From: Brachybacterium sp. UMB0905
Lineage (GTDB): Bacteria; Actinomycetota; Actinomycetes; Actinomycetales; Dermabacteraceae
Reading direction: 5' to 3'
Assembly (NCBI RefSeq): GCF_002871795.1
Contig: NZ_PNHL01000006.1
Coordinates: 62,001-126,000, forward strand
DNA: 64,000 nt
In this document: positions 1 through 5,839 of the stretch, piece by piece
How positions within the stretch are numbered: position 1 is the stretch's first letter
How the letters are laid out: each line of letters opens with the position of its first letter
Program-made: the position numbers and the translations under genes
The notes under the pieces: generated by a model
The model's database searches: none
What the model saw: only the letters and a program-made list of their open reading frames with translations
What the model was told of the DNA's origin: nothing

Positions 1-1
1 T

Positions 2-994
2 GCCGACCTGTCCCGCGTCCTGAACGTCACCGTGGAGACCAGCGACGGGTTCATGACCGGCCTGTCCCTCCCGAAGGACATCACGGCCCTGGCCCGCGAG
101 GCCGAGGCCCGGGATGTGGCTCTCATGGTCCTGGACCCCATCACATCCCGCCTGGAGAACCTGGACACGCACAAGGACGCCGAGGTGCGCCGTGCCCTGG
201 AGCCTCTGGTGGCGATGGGCGACCGGGTGGGCATGTCCGTACTCGGACTCATCCACCTGAACAAGTCCAGCGCCGACCCGTTGAACGCAGTCATGGGCTC
301 CAAGGCGTTCACTGCCGTGGCTCGGTCCGTGTCCACCGTCGTCGCAGACCCCGAGGACGAGGACGACCGCCGCCGCCTGTTCGGCACCGTGAAGAACAAC
401 CTGGGGCCGGCCCTCCCCGCGTCCGAGGTGTTCACCGTGGAGTCCTGCGAGGTCGAAGGACGGCGCGGAGCTCAGATCATCACGGGCCGCCTGGACTGGC
501 ACGGCAGTAGCGCGACGACGATCAAGTCCGCCATGGCCGACCCCGGCATGGAGGTCCAGGGAGCGCTCGGCGAGGCCGCGGAATGGCTGGAGGACTACCT
601 ATCCATGCACCCCGGCACCCCGCGCGTGGAAGTCATCCGGGACGCCGAGAAGGCCGGGCATAAGGAGCGGACGGTCAAGCGGGCCGCGAACGTCGTCGGT
701 GTCCTCTCGCGCACCGAAGGGTTCCCCCGGCAGGCCGTGTGGAGTCTGTCCGCACAGTCGGGCCAAGCACAGTTGGGCCAGTCGGGCCAAGCCCCCCCTG
801 GGGAGAGTGTGAATAAAGGACTGACTGGCCCTACTGGACGTGACCAGCACAAACAGTCCGAGGGGGGTGGATCAGTCGGGCCAGTCGGGCCAAGCTCCGG
901 AGACGTGGCCCCACTGCTGGCCCAACAGCCGATGATCTGCCCCGGATGCAACGAACCGGGCTGCGACGGGGACTGTCTGGAGGTGGACCGATGA
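2..994 (+). CDS. RepA-like AAA (RecA-fold) ATPase, 5' end cut by the window
   Basis: The frame is open from base 2, so this is the C-terminal part of a longer gene. It resembles the RecA-fold AAA_25/RepA family of replicative helicase-like ATPases found on plasmids, phages and integrative elements. The visible part has a Walker B-like strand (VALMVLDPI), then an H/K sensor region (LGLIHLNKS) and a VKNNLGP segment typical of the family. A winged-helix-like stretch follows around 600-740, and the tail is low-complexity, rich in Ser, Gly and Gln, ending in a Cys cluster (CPGC, then GCDGDC). Walker A lies outside the window. The stop overlaps the next start as ATGA. The role, helicase or initiator for an extrachromosomal or integrative element, is inferred from family and neighbours. 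Confidence 0.72.
   Translation, partial: ADLSRVLNVTVETSDGFMTGLSLPKDITALAREAEARDVALMVLDPITSRLENLDTHKDAEVRRALEPLVAMGDRVGMSVLGLIHLNKSSADPLNAVMGSKAFTAVARSVSTVVADPEDEDDRRRLFGTVKNNLGPALPASEVFTVESCEVEGRRGAQIITGRLDWHGSSATTIKSAMADPGMEVQGALGEAAEWLEDYLSMHPGTPRVEVIRDAEKAGHKERTVKRAANVVGVLSRTEGFPRQAVWSLSAQSGQAQLGQSGQAPPGESVNKGLTGPTGRDQHKQSEGGGSVGPVGPSSGDVAPLLAQQPMICPGCNEPGCDGDCLEVDR
755..892. repeat. Five copies of an 11-nt motif, CAGTCGGGCCA, inside the rep-like gene
   Basis: Copies sit at 755-765, 770-780 (one mismatch), 779-789, 873-883 and 882-892. The first group is read as QSGQ-type residues and the second, in a shifted register, as VGPVGP. Repetition at DNA level that ignores the reading frame suggests slippage or DNA-level selection, such as Rep-binding iterons, rather than a protein repeat. 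Confidence 0.55.
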
Positions 995-1566
995 CCCGCC
1001 GATGCACCGCCCACACCAGCAGCGGCCAGCCATGCAAGAAACCACCGATCCGCGGCGGCACCGCCTGCACCTCCCACGGCGGCAGCTCACCCCGCGTCCG
1101 TGCTGCTGCTGAGCGTCGCCTCGCCGAGCAGGACGCAGAAGCCAAGGCAGCTCAGGCCGTGGAACGCCTCACCGGTAAGCGAGCACCCATGAACATCGCC
1201 GACGTCTACCGCGAACTACTGGAACTGTCCGGTCTCGTCGTCGCCTGGAAAGACGTTCTCCGTGATCGGGTGGATGCCCTGACCGACTACACCACCCCCA
1301 CCCTCGTGGGAGGTGAACAGATCCGCGGGGACGTACTCCTGTTCGAGCGGGCCATGGACCGAGCCCTGAAAGTCCTGGACGCTGTGGCCCGTCTCGACCT
1401 TGACTCCCGGCTGTCAGTCATCAGTGAGGAGGGGGCCAGGCAGATCGTCGCGATGATCCGCCGAGCAGTAGCGGATGTGGACTTCACACCGGAGCAGGAA
1501 GACCGGTTCAATGCCGCGATCGCGCGGGAGCTACGTCGCGCCTCCGAGGCGGGAGACACACAGTGA
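991..1566 (+). CDS. Phage/ICE-type Cys-His motif protein, unknown function
   Basis: Predicted 191 aa, starting at the ATG that overlaps the previous stop (ATGA). The first 35 residues carry a Cys/His pattern: CTAH, a Cys after QP, then CTSHGG. The rest is helical and charged. Proteins with this N-terminal pattern followed by Gly-Gly and a helical tail are common in actinophages and integrative elements, often near terminase or replication genes; I recall the type but cannot give a proven function. The pattern suggests a small metal-binding head. It is translationally coupled to its neighbours on both sides. A small-terminase-like or other DNA-associated role is a guess. Confidence 0.65.
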   Translation: MTRRCTAHTSSGQPCKKPPIRGGTACTSHGGSSPRVRAAAERRLAEQDAEAKAAQAVERLTGKRAPMNIADVYRELLELSGLVVAWKDVLRDRVDALTDYTTPTLVGGEQIRGDVLLFERAMDRALKVLDAVARLDLDSRLSVISEEGARQIVAMIRRAVADVDFTPEQEDRFNAAIARELRRASEAGDTQ

Positions 1567-1985
1567 CCGTCATGCCTGCTGGCCGTCGCCTGCTCGGTGC
1601 CCACGTCAAGGGCTACGCCGCCGCGTACTTCGAGAACCTCGCCGACTACCGCGGAGCGGAGGCACACGCCCGGGACCTCGCCGCCCGCGGGCACCACCAG
1701 GCAGCCCGCGACCTCACTGACGCTCTCGCCGACCTACGCGAGGCCGCACGACAACACCGTTCCGCCCGCGGAATCCCGGAACCCATCCCCATCCCCACCG
1801 AGGAAACCTCACCTCATGGCCCGACCGTCACCACGGCAACCGCCGCCCGACACCTCGGAGTCACAGACCGCCGCGTCCGCTACCTCATCGCCGACGGCAC
1901 CCTGGCCGCCACCCGCGACGGAACCGGACCATGGCGCATCCCCAGCACCGCACTAGCCGACTACACCACCAGGAGGACCGCATGA
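1563..1985 (+). CDS. Excisionase/MerR-like helix-turn-helix protein
   Basis: Predicted 140 aa with a GTG start overlapping the previous stop (GTGA). The first about 75 residues are helical, Ala/Arg-rich and unassigned. From about residue 88 a small winged HTH reads TATAARHLGVTDRRVRYLIA, followed by a wing with GPWRIP and a final DY. This is the layout of excisionase or MerR-type DNA-binding domains used by mobile elements, for example in recombination directionality factors. Here the domain is C-terminal, which is less usual. It may regulate excision or transcription of the element. The domain call is good; the biological role is inferred. Confidence 0.6.
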   Translation: MTVMPAGRRLLGAHVKGYAAAYFENLADYRGAEAHARDLAARGHHQAARDLTDALADLREAARQHRSARGIPEPIPIPTEETSPHGPTVTTATAARHLGVTDRRVRYLIADGTLAATRDGTGPWRIPSTALADYTTRRTA

Positions 1986-2395
1986 ACCGCGACCTGACCC
2001 CCGAACAGCTAAGGGAAGCCCTCACCAACCCCGACCAGCAGGGCGACCCGATAACCCGCGACCTCACCGAAGCGCTCACCGCCCCCGACGCCACCACCCG
2101 CGAGGCAGCAGCCCGCAGGGCCGCAAGCTGGGACGGCCACCCATGGCGCGCCCACTGGGAGCCTCACGAGCGCCTGGAGTACCGAGGACGCGAGGCCCAC
2201 CTAGCCGGACTGTACGAAACCCGCCTAGGTGAGTCCCGGGCGGAGGCCGACGCCCACGTTCACCGTGAACTCTCCGCCGCCTGGACCCGCGGACACCTCC
2301 CGGCCGTCGCCGAGCGTCTGCGCACCGAGACCGCCCGCGTGGAGGCCCTCCCCGCCCTCCAGGCCCGCGAGACCGTCACCTCGTACACCCGTTGA
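1982..2395 (+). CDS. Hypothetical helical protein of the accessory island
   Basis: Predicted 137 aa. I chose the ATG at 1982 because it overlaps the upstream stop as ATGA, matching the coupling of the preceding pairs; an upstream in-frame ATG at 1931 lies inside the previous gene. The sequence is acidic and helical, with many Arg/Glu residues and a WDGHPWRAHWEPHERLEYRG stretch near the middle. I see no signal peptide, membrane segment or recognised motif. It belongs to the same coupled string as the rep-like and HTH genes, so it probably serves the mobile element. Confidence 0.6.
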   Translation: MNRDLTPEQLREALTNPDQQGDPITRDLTEALTAPDATTREAAARRAASWDGHPWRAHWEPHERLEYRGREAHLAGLYETRLGESRAEADAHVHRELSAAWTRGHLPAVAERLRTETARVEALPALQARETVTSYTR

Positions 2396-2532
2396 AGCGC
2401 ATCCAGGGAAACCGGCCTCACCGGTCCTGGAGCAAGCCCGCCACGCAGAAGCAGCCGCCCCGTAGGAAGCAGATCCAGATCAGCGAAGTACTACGAGACG
2501 CAATCGTCACCGACCCGACCAAGGAGTACTGA
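2392..2532 (+). CDS. Small basic protein, 46 aa, TTG start (predicted)
   Basis: A short open frame begins at a TTG that overlaps the previous stop (TTGA) and ends at 2532, four bases before the next start. The product is strongly basic over residues 2-27 (many Lys, Arg, Gln and Pro) and ends in a helical segment ISEVLRDAIV. It fills what would otherwise be a gap in an operon where every neighbour is coupled by overlap, which is the main reason for calling it. TTG starts are uncommon, and I cannot test codon bias here, so treat it as plausible rather than sure. Confidence 0.42.
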   Translation: MKRIQGNRPHRSWSKPATQKQPPRRKQIQISEVLRDAIVTDPTKEY

Positions 2533-2535
2533 CCC

Positions 2536-2811
2536 ATGGCCACGAAACTGGACAAGGCCCGCGCCGAGCTGCGCACCCTCACCGACACCCTCCCGAAGTG
2601 GGAGCAGGCCGTCACCGACGCCCGCCGCGACCTGGAGGCCAGCGAGGACGCCCCCACGGAACTCACCGACCTGGACGAGCACGCCCGCGACCTCGCCACC
2701 GCCCGCGCCCACGGACTCACCGACCACGCGGACCGCCTCCAGGCCGCCGCCGACGCAACCGACGAGACCCTGGACCGGGCACTAGCCGCGGCACGGGAAC
2801 AGCAGCAGTGA
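2536..2811 (+). CDS. Small predicted coiled-coil protein
   Basis: Predicted 91 aa with an ATG start preceded by AAGGAG at 2521-2526. The sequence is almost wholly charged and helical, with heptad-like Leu/Ala spacing (LDKARAELRTLTDTLPKW and LDRALAAAREQQQ) and no Cys, signal or membrane segment, so a coiled-coil or small scaffold is the simplest reading. It is the last gene of the overlapping series that starts with the rep-like gene; the following gene has its own ribosome-binding site and different base composition. Function unknown. Confidence 0.6.
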   Translation: MATKLDKARAELRTLTDTLPKWEQAVTDARRDLEASEDAPTELTDLDEHARDLATARAHGLTDHADRLQAAADATDETLDRALAAAREQQQ

Positions 2812-2827
2812 GGGACGGCCGGTGCGC

Positions 2828-2867
2828 TCCGACCCATGGATCAACGCGCACCGGCCCGACCCATGGA
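2828..2867 (-). repeat. Two direct copies of CGACCCATGGA, inverse of the 4.6-kb repeat motif
   Basis: Copies lie at 2830-2840 and 2857-2867, 27 nt apart. Read on the minus strand they give TCCATGGGTCGG, a close relative of the CATGGG(A/G)TCGG units at 4581-4720, which read on the plus strand. The two blocks therefore flank the ART-like and recombinase genes in inverted orientation. Confidence 0.5.
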
Positions 2868-2908
2868 ACACCGGGGATCGACCCGACCCTGAGAGAGTGG
2901 AGGAAACG

Positions 2909-3709
2909 GTGGTGCTGACATACAGGCTGCTGCGTGCATCTGGTGAGGATGCTGGCACCAGCATGATTGCCTCGGAGCAACTGATGCTCCGGCAGATCCA
3001 CGAAGCGGGCCGTAGAGCTGAGACGCTTTGTCCGTTCATGCCGGGTCCGTGGCCGCGTGCGCTTTACCGGGGGGCTACCCCCGAGGCTGTTCGCAGGATC
3101 TGGTGGGCGACAGATATGTCAGTCGCAGAGTCGTATGCACAAAGTCGAAGGGATGCGGGGCTGGACGCAGTTGTCTATCGGGTTCAGGTCATGCCCGAGC
3201 AGGTGTTGCATATCACTCGCTCCGGCATGCCACGGGGGTATGAGGTGCGGGTGCATCCAGATCACCTCGAAGATGTTGAAGTGGTACCTCACCGAGGGCG
3301 GCGGATGCCGGGCCGGGAGCTGGAGCAGTCGGTGCGGTGGTATGAGTGGCGTGATGCTCTGAACGCCGAGTTGTCGGCACGGTATGGCGGGTATCTCGCG
3401 TCGCAGATGCGTTCGCGTCACGATGAGATGGTGACGCTATACCGGGGGGCTACGCCGCTCACAGCGCATGGGGTGTACTGGACCAAGAACCGGGGGGAAG
3501 CAGAGGTCTACGCCCGCCGGTGTGTCAGTGATGGGTGGGACGGTGCACTGTTTATGTGTGAGATCCCGATGTCTGGACTGTTCGCGCTCAAGCGCAGGAT
3601 CGCATGGGTTCGCCCTGAGGTGCTGGAGCAGGTGGGAGTGGTGGAACTGGAACGATATGCGGCAGATGAGGCGGAGCCGCCGATCATTCATACGCTCTAC
3701 CGGCGCTAA
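2909..3709 (+). CDS. Protein with two tandem ADP-ribosyltransferase-like domains (putative toxin/effector)
   Basis: Predicted 266 aa. I chose GTG 2909 (GTG 2912 is equally possible) because GGAGG lies at 2899-2903; the frame stays open back to 2822. The protein is an internal duplication. LYRGATP occurs at residues 52-58 and 178-184, each followed by a W(A/W)T or WTK segment with AE.YA, a hydrophobic strand, and a VRP/VHP..LE.V..V block. The YRG-x-WT-x-A..YA pattern recalls compact ADP-ribosyltransferase-fold proteins of phages and toxins; this is a fold-level inference. Domain 1 has a Glu (E112) before the VHP strand, while the aligned domain 2 position is Ile231, so one copy may be inactive. 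Base composition is lower than neighbours: 2941-3000 is 35/60 G+C. No signal peptide. Confidence 0.55.
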   Translation: MVLTYRLLRASGEDAGTSMIASEQLMLRQIHEAGRRAETLCPFMPGPWPRALYRGATPEAVRRIWWATDMSVAESYAQSRRDAGLDAVVYRVQVMPEQVLHITRSGMPRGYEVRVHPDHLEDVEVVPHRGRRMPGRELEQSVRWYEWRDALNAELSARYGGYLASQMRSRHDEMVTLYRGATPLTAHGVYWTKNRGEAEVYARRCVSDGWDGALFMCEIPMSGLFALKRRIAWVRPEVLEQVGVVELERYAADEAEPPIIHTLYRR

Positions 3710-3734
3710 TAGCCGGTGCTGACAGTGAGGAGAA

Positions 3735-3932
3735 ATGGTGAGGACTGAGGATCAGGCGGACCCGCTAGAGGTCGCCGAACAGATCACCGCCGTGCTGGAG
3801 GCGCTGGAGCCGACGGACGATATGGGGGATCGGTTGCTGCGCGCTCGACTGGAGGGGTACGCGGCGGGGGTGCGTGATGGGGTGGCGGGTGTGGTCTCCC
3901 ACCACCCCTATACAAAACGGGAACCCCATTAG
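3735..3932 (+). CDS. Small acidic hypothetical protein
   Basis: Predicted 65 aa. ATG 3735 has a GAGGAG-type site only 2-3 nt upstream, so GTG 3738 may be the real start with better spacing. The sequence is acidic and helical (DPLEVAEQITAVLEALEP) and ends in a short basic tail (HHPYTKREPH). The 3' end runs into the promoter of the recombinase gene, with the stop directly before the TATAAT hexamer. It sits 25 nt after the ART-like gene on the same strand, so an antitoxin or immunity-type partner is conceivable, but nothing in the sequence proves this. Confidence 0.5.
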   Translation: MVRTEDQADPLEVAEQITAVLEALEPTDDMGDRLLRARLEGYAAGVRDGVAGVVSHHPYTKREPH

Positions 3933-3944
3933 TATAATCGGGGT
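3904..3944 (+). promoter_or_regulatory. Consensus TATAAT promoter, leaderless, inside an imperfect inverted repeat
   Basis: TATAAT lies at 3933-3938 and ends 6 nt before the recombinase ATG, so transcription should begin at or next to the start codon. The -35 region, around 3910-3915 (ATACAA), is weak. ACCCCTATAC at 3904-3913 is mirrored by GTATA-atc-GGGGT just upstream of the ATG, an imperfect inverted repeat that could be an operator overlapping the -10. Confidence 0.55.
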
Positions 3945-4580
3945 ATGAGCAAGCGGGTCATCGGGTACGTCAGGGTCTCCACCTCGAAGCAGGACATCGG
4001 CCCCGAGGTCCAGGCCGCCGACCTCACCGCCGAAGCGGAGCGCCGAGGCTGGGAACTAGAGCTGCGCCGCGAGGACGCCGCTTCCGCTTCCACGGTCACG
4101 CGCCGCCCCGTCCTGCTCCAGGCCCTCGCCGACCTGAAGGCAGGCCGCGCCGATGTGCTGGCCGTGTCCAAGCTGGACCGCCTCTCCCGATCCGTCGCTG
4201 ACTTCTCACGGATCCTGGACGACGCCGAGCGGCAGCGCTGGGATGTCGTGTGCCTGGATCTCGGAGTGGACACCACCACCCTGACCGGCCGCGCCATGGC
4301 CCAGGTGACTGCCACGTTCGCTGAGATGGAGCGCCGTCGCATCGGGGAACGGACCCGCGCCGCCATGGCCACCCTCCCCGATGATGTGCGGGACCGGATG
4401 CGCCGCGGCGGCAGGCCCCGTGTTCTCTCCGATGAGACCGCCCAGCGGATCCGGGGTATGCGCGAGCAGGGCATGACGCTCAAGGGGATCTGCGAGCAGC
4501 TCACAGCGGATGGGGTGCCCACGGCGACGGGTGGGAAATGGTGGCCCGCGACGGTGCGGAAGATCCTGGAGCGCGCCTGA
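3945..4580 (+). CDS. Serine recombinase of the resolvase/invertase family
   Basis: Predicted 211 aa, the usual size of small serine resolvases and invertases. The catalytic domain starts with YVRVSTSKQ, giving nucleophile Ser12, and carries the family block KLDRLSR with Asp78, Arg79 and Arg82. The long E helix (AQVTATFAEMERRRIGERT) follows. The C-terminal 45 residues form an HTH of the resolvase type (RIRGMREQGMTLKGICEQL). It is not a large serine integrase, which would exceed 400 aa, so it more likely resolves multimers or inverts a segment than integrates an element. Its promoter is a leaderless TATAAT. Just downstream lies an array of degenerate repeats that may be its site or a plasmid origin. 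Confidence 0.9.
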   Translation: MSKRVIGYVRVSTSKQDIGPEVQAADLTAEAERRGWELELRREDAASASTVTRRPVLLQALADLKAGRADVLAVSKLDRLSRSVADFSRILDDAERQRWDVVCLDLGVDTTTLTGRAMAQVTATFAEMERRRIGERTRAAMATLPDDVRDRMRRGGRPRVLSDETAQRIRGMREQGMTLKGICEQLTADGVPTATGGKWWPATVRKILERA

Positions 4581-4720
4581 TCCTCTATGAGGTCGGATCC
4601 CGCGGGGGTCCTCTATGAGGTCCGTTCCGTGGGATCGACTCCCGGAGGGGGCTTCATGGGGTCGGATGCCGACGCATTGCATGGGATCGGCTCCGGGGCG
4701 GTCATTGCATGGGATCCCCG
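4581..4720 (+). repeat. Array of degenerate direct repeats after the recombinase (iteron-like or res-like)
   Basis: TCCTCTATGAGGTC occurs exactly twice, at 4581-4594 and 4609-4622 (28 nt apart). Related units follow: GTGGGATCGACTCC near 4629, TTCATGGGGTCGGAT near 4653, TGCATGGGATCGGCTCC near 4679 and TGCATGGGATCC near 4707. Equivalent bases are spaced 28, 14, 27, 25 and 28 nt. Spacing of about 2.5 helical turns and position next to a serine recombinase fit a recombination site or an iteron cluster. Confidence 0.6.
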
Positions 4721-4734
4721 CTGCGCGGGCCACT

Positions 4735-4859
4735 GCTAGCGGTCCCTACGGGTCTCCCGGATCAGTGCCCCTTCCCCAAAGATTTGCCCGCCGCCCTGGA
4801 CCCGTCATCCGACTGTAGACACGACTAGTAGCGCCCCGCCGGAGTGGCGGACCGCTAGC
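4735..4859. repeat. Exact 11-bp inverted repeat with a 103-nt interval
   Basis: GCTAGCGGTCC at 4735-4745 is matched by its exact reverse complement at 4849-4859. The interval holds no convincing gene. The arms contain the palindrome GCTAGC, so the block could be a protein-binding pair, part of a replication or transfer origin, or a chance match. Confidence 0.45.
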
Positions 4860-5076
4860 CGTTCATCGTCCCCGTGGCCTACGGGGTACGCCGCGCCGGG
4901 TCTGCGCGATTCGTGAGGATCCTTCTCTACCCGCCGTCTGTTGATACCCCCATGCCTGGGGGAGCGTGTGACGTAGAGAGAGCACGCTGGGGACGCCTGA
5001 GCGCCCCTAGACGGGCCGTAGATGCCCCGGGGACACTCTCGGGTGCCCTGGGGCCGCTACGGGCCGCGTAGGGGGC
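4860..5076. other. Non-coding remainder of the island, with a 6-bp hairpin at 4947-4962
   Basis: I see no supported gene between 4860 and 5076; a 65-codon open frame here lacks a ribosome-binding site and family features. CCCCCA at 4947-4952 pairs exactly with TGGGGG at 4957-4962 around a 4-nt loop, but no T-run follows, so it is not a clear terminator. The whole 4581-5076 stretch is the longest gene-free block in the window and is repeat-rich, as expected for an origin or recombination region. Confidence 0.5.
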
Positions 5077-5304
5077 TCAGACGGGCGCGAGAGTGCTCCC
5101 GTCGCGGATCAGCTCAGCGATGAGCACCGGCAGGCACCTACATGCCTCGCCCGCGTCATGGTGGGAGCCGACGCACCGGGGATCGGGGCAGCCGCAGACG
5201 TCACCGGTCCACTGGCCGCGCGCACCGTTGAGTTGTGCCCACTGGTGGGCCGTGAGTCCATGTTCACCGAGCAGCTCGACGGCATCGGGTGACAGGCCGC
5301 TCAC
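5077..5304 (-). CDS. Small Cys-containing hypothetical protein
   Basis: Predicted 75 aa. It contains a compact Cys/His cluster in the middle (CGCPDPRC, then SHHDAGEACRC), which could bind a metal ion, flanked by helical segments. The start overlaps the stop of the gene upstream on the same strand (ATGA at 5301-5304), so the two are co-translated. It runs opposite to the rest of the island. I recognise no family. The location at the right end of the accessory island suggests a mobile-element gene. Confidence 0.55.
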   Translation of the reverse strand: MSGLSPDAVELLGEHGLTAHQWAQLNGARGQWTGDVCGCPDPRCVGSHHDAGEACRCLPVLIAELIRDGSTLAPV

Positions 5305-5618
5305 TGCTCCACCTCCGTGGCGAGGGTGAGGATGTGCCGTGCGACGGCACGGGCGGTCTCCAGGTCCAGTGCGAGGTCATGGACGTGGACGGTGATCTGT
5401 CCGTCTGGCTCGGTGTAGGCGGCCACGTCGATCACCCGCCCGTCCGTGGTGGGGAACAGCTCGGTGGGGGTGCACGTCATCGTGTCCCCGTCGATCTCCC
5501 AGGTGCTGGTGAATCGGGTCATCGCGTCGCCTGCGATGCCGTCCAGTGCATTGTGGAGCGCCCGCGTGTTCTGGGGTGCCCTGGTGTGGTCTGCATGGTC
5601 GTGGGTATGCTCTGGCAT
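5301..5618 (-). CDS. Hypothetical protein, first gene of a two-gene minus-strand operon
   Basis: Predicted 105 aa with an ATG start preceded by GGAGG 7 nt upstream on the minus strand. The first 20 residues are His-rich (MPEHTHDHADH); the rest alternates strand-like segments (GDTMTCTPTELF, QITVHVHDLAL) with a C-terminal helix (ETARAVARHILTLA), suggesting a small alpha/beta domain. No membrane segment or signal is visible. It overlaps the downstream gene by 4 nt. Function unknown; similar small genes fill the accessory ends of actinophages and integrative elements. Confidence 0.6.
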   Translation of the reverse strand: MPEHTHDHADHTRAPQNTRALHNALDGIAGDAMTRFTSTWEIDGDTMTCTPTELFPTTDGRVIDVAAYTEPDGQITVHVHDLALDLETARAVARHILTLATEVEQ

Positions 5619-5648
5619 GACCCCGCCTCCGTTTCAGGTGGTGTCCAT

Positions 5649-5682
5649 GCCCGCCCGTGTTCGCGCACGGGGCGGGCGTTTT
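5649..5682 (+). terminator. Rho-independent terminator, plus strand
   Basis: GCCCGCCCGTG at 5649-5659 pairs with CACGGGGCGGGC at 5666-5677 (one bulged G) and is followed directly by GTTTT. It would stop transcription running rightward out of the island. On the minus strand it lies in the leader of the 5301-5618 gene. Confidence 0.7.
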
Positions 5683-5786
5683 CATGGAACCGTGTTGCAC
5701 GGAGGTTGCACGTTCCAGCATGTCTGCTGGTCACGCATCACTCTGGAACCAGGGCAAGAAGTGAGCCGCTGATCCCTGACATGCAA

Positions 5787-5815
5787 CGCCCCCGGACCAT
5801 GCCGGTCCGGGGGCG
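5787..5815. terminator. Strong 12-bp hairpin at the island/chromosome junction
   Basis: CGCCCCCGGACC at 5787-5798 pairs perfectly with 5804-5815 around a 5-nt loop. It lies 25 nt beyond the stop of the minus-strand C39-like gene and most likely ends that transcript, although no long T-run follows. The 5683-5786 interval holds a smaller hairpin (CCAGCA/TGCTGG near 5715-5730) and no gene. Confidence 0.6.
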
Positions 5816-5839
5816 CTGTGGTTCCTGCGCGAGGTTCTG

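Noticed and set aside
3945..4580. Integrase of the island
   Set aside because: At 211 aa it is a small resolvase/invertase, not a large serine integrase, and there is no tyrosine recombinase in the window.
4874..5071. A 65-codon open frame in the gene-free block
   Set aside because: No ribosome-binding site, no domain, and it spans hairpins and repeats; probably chance.
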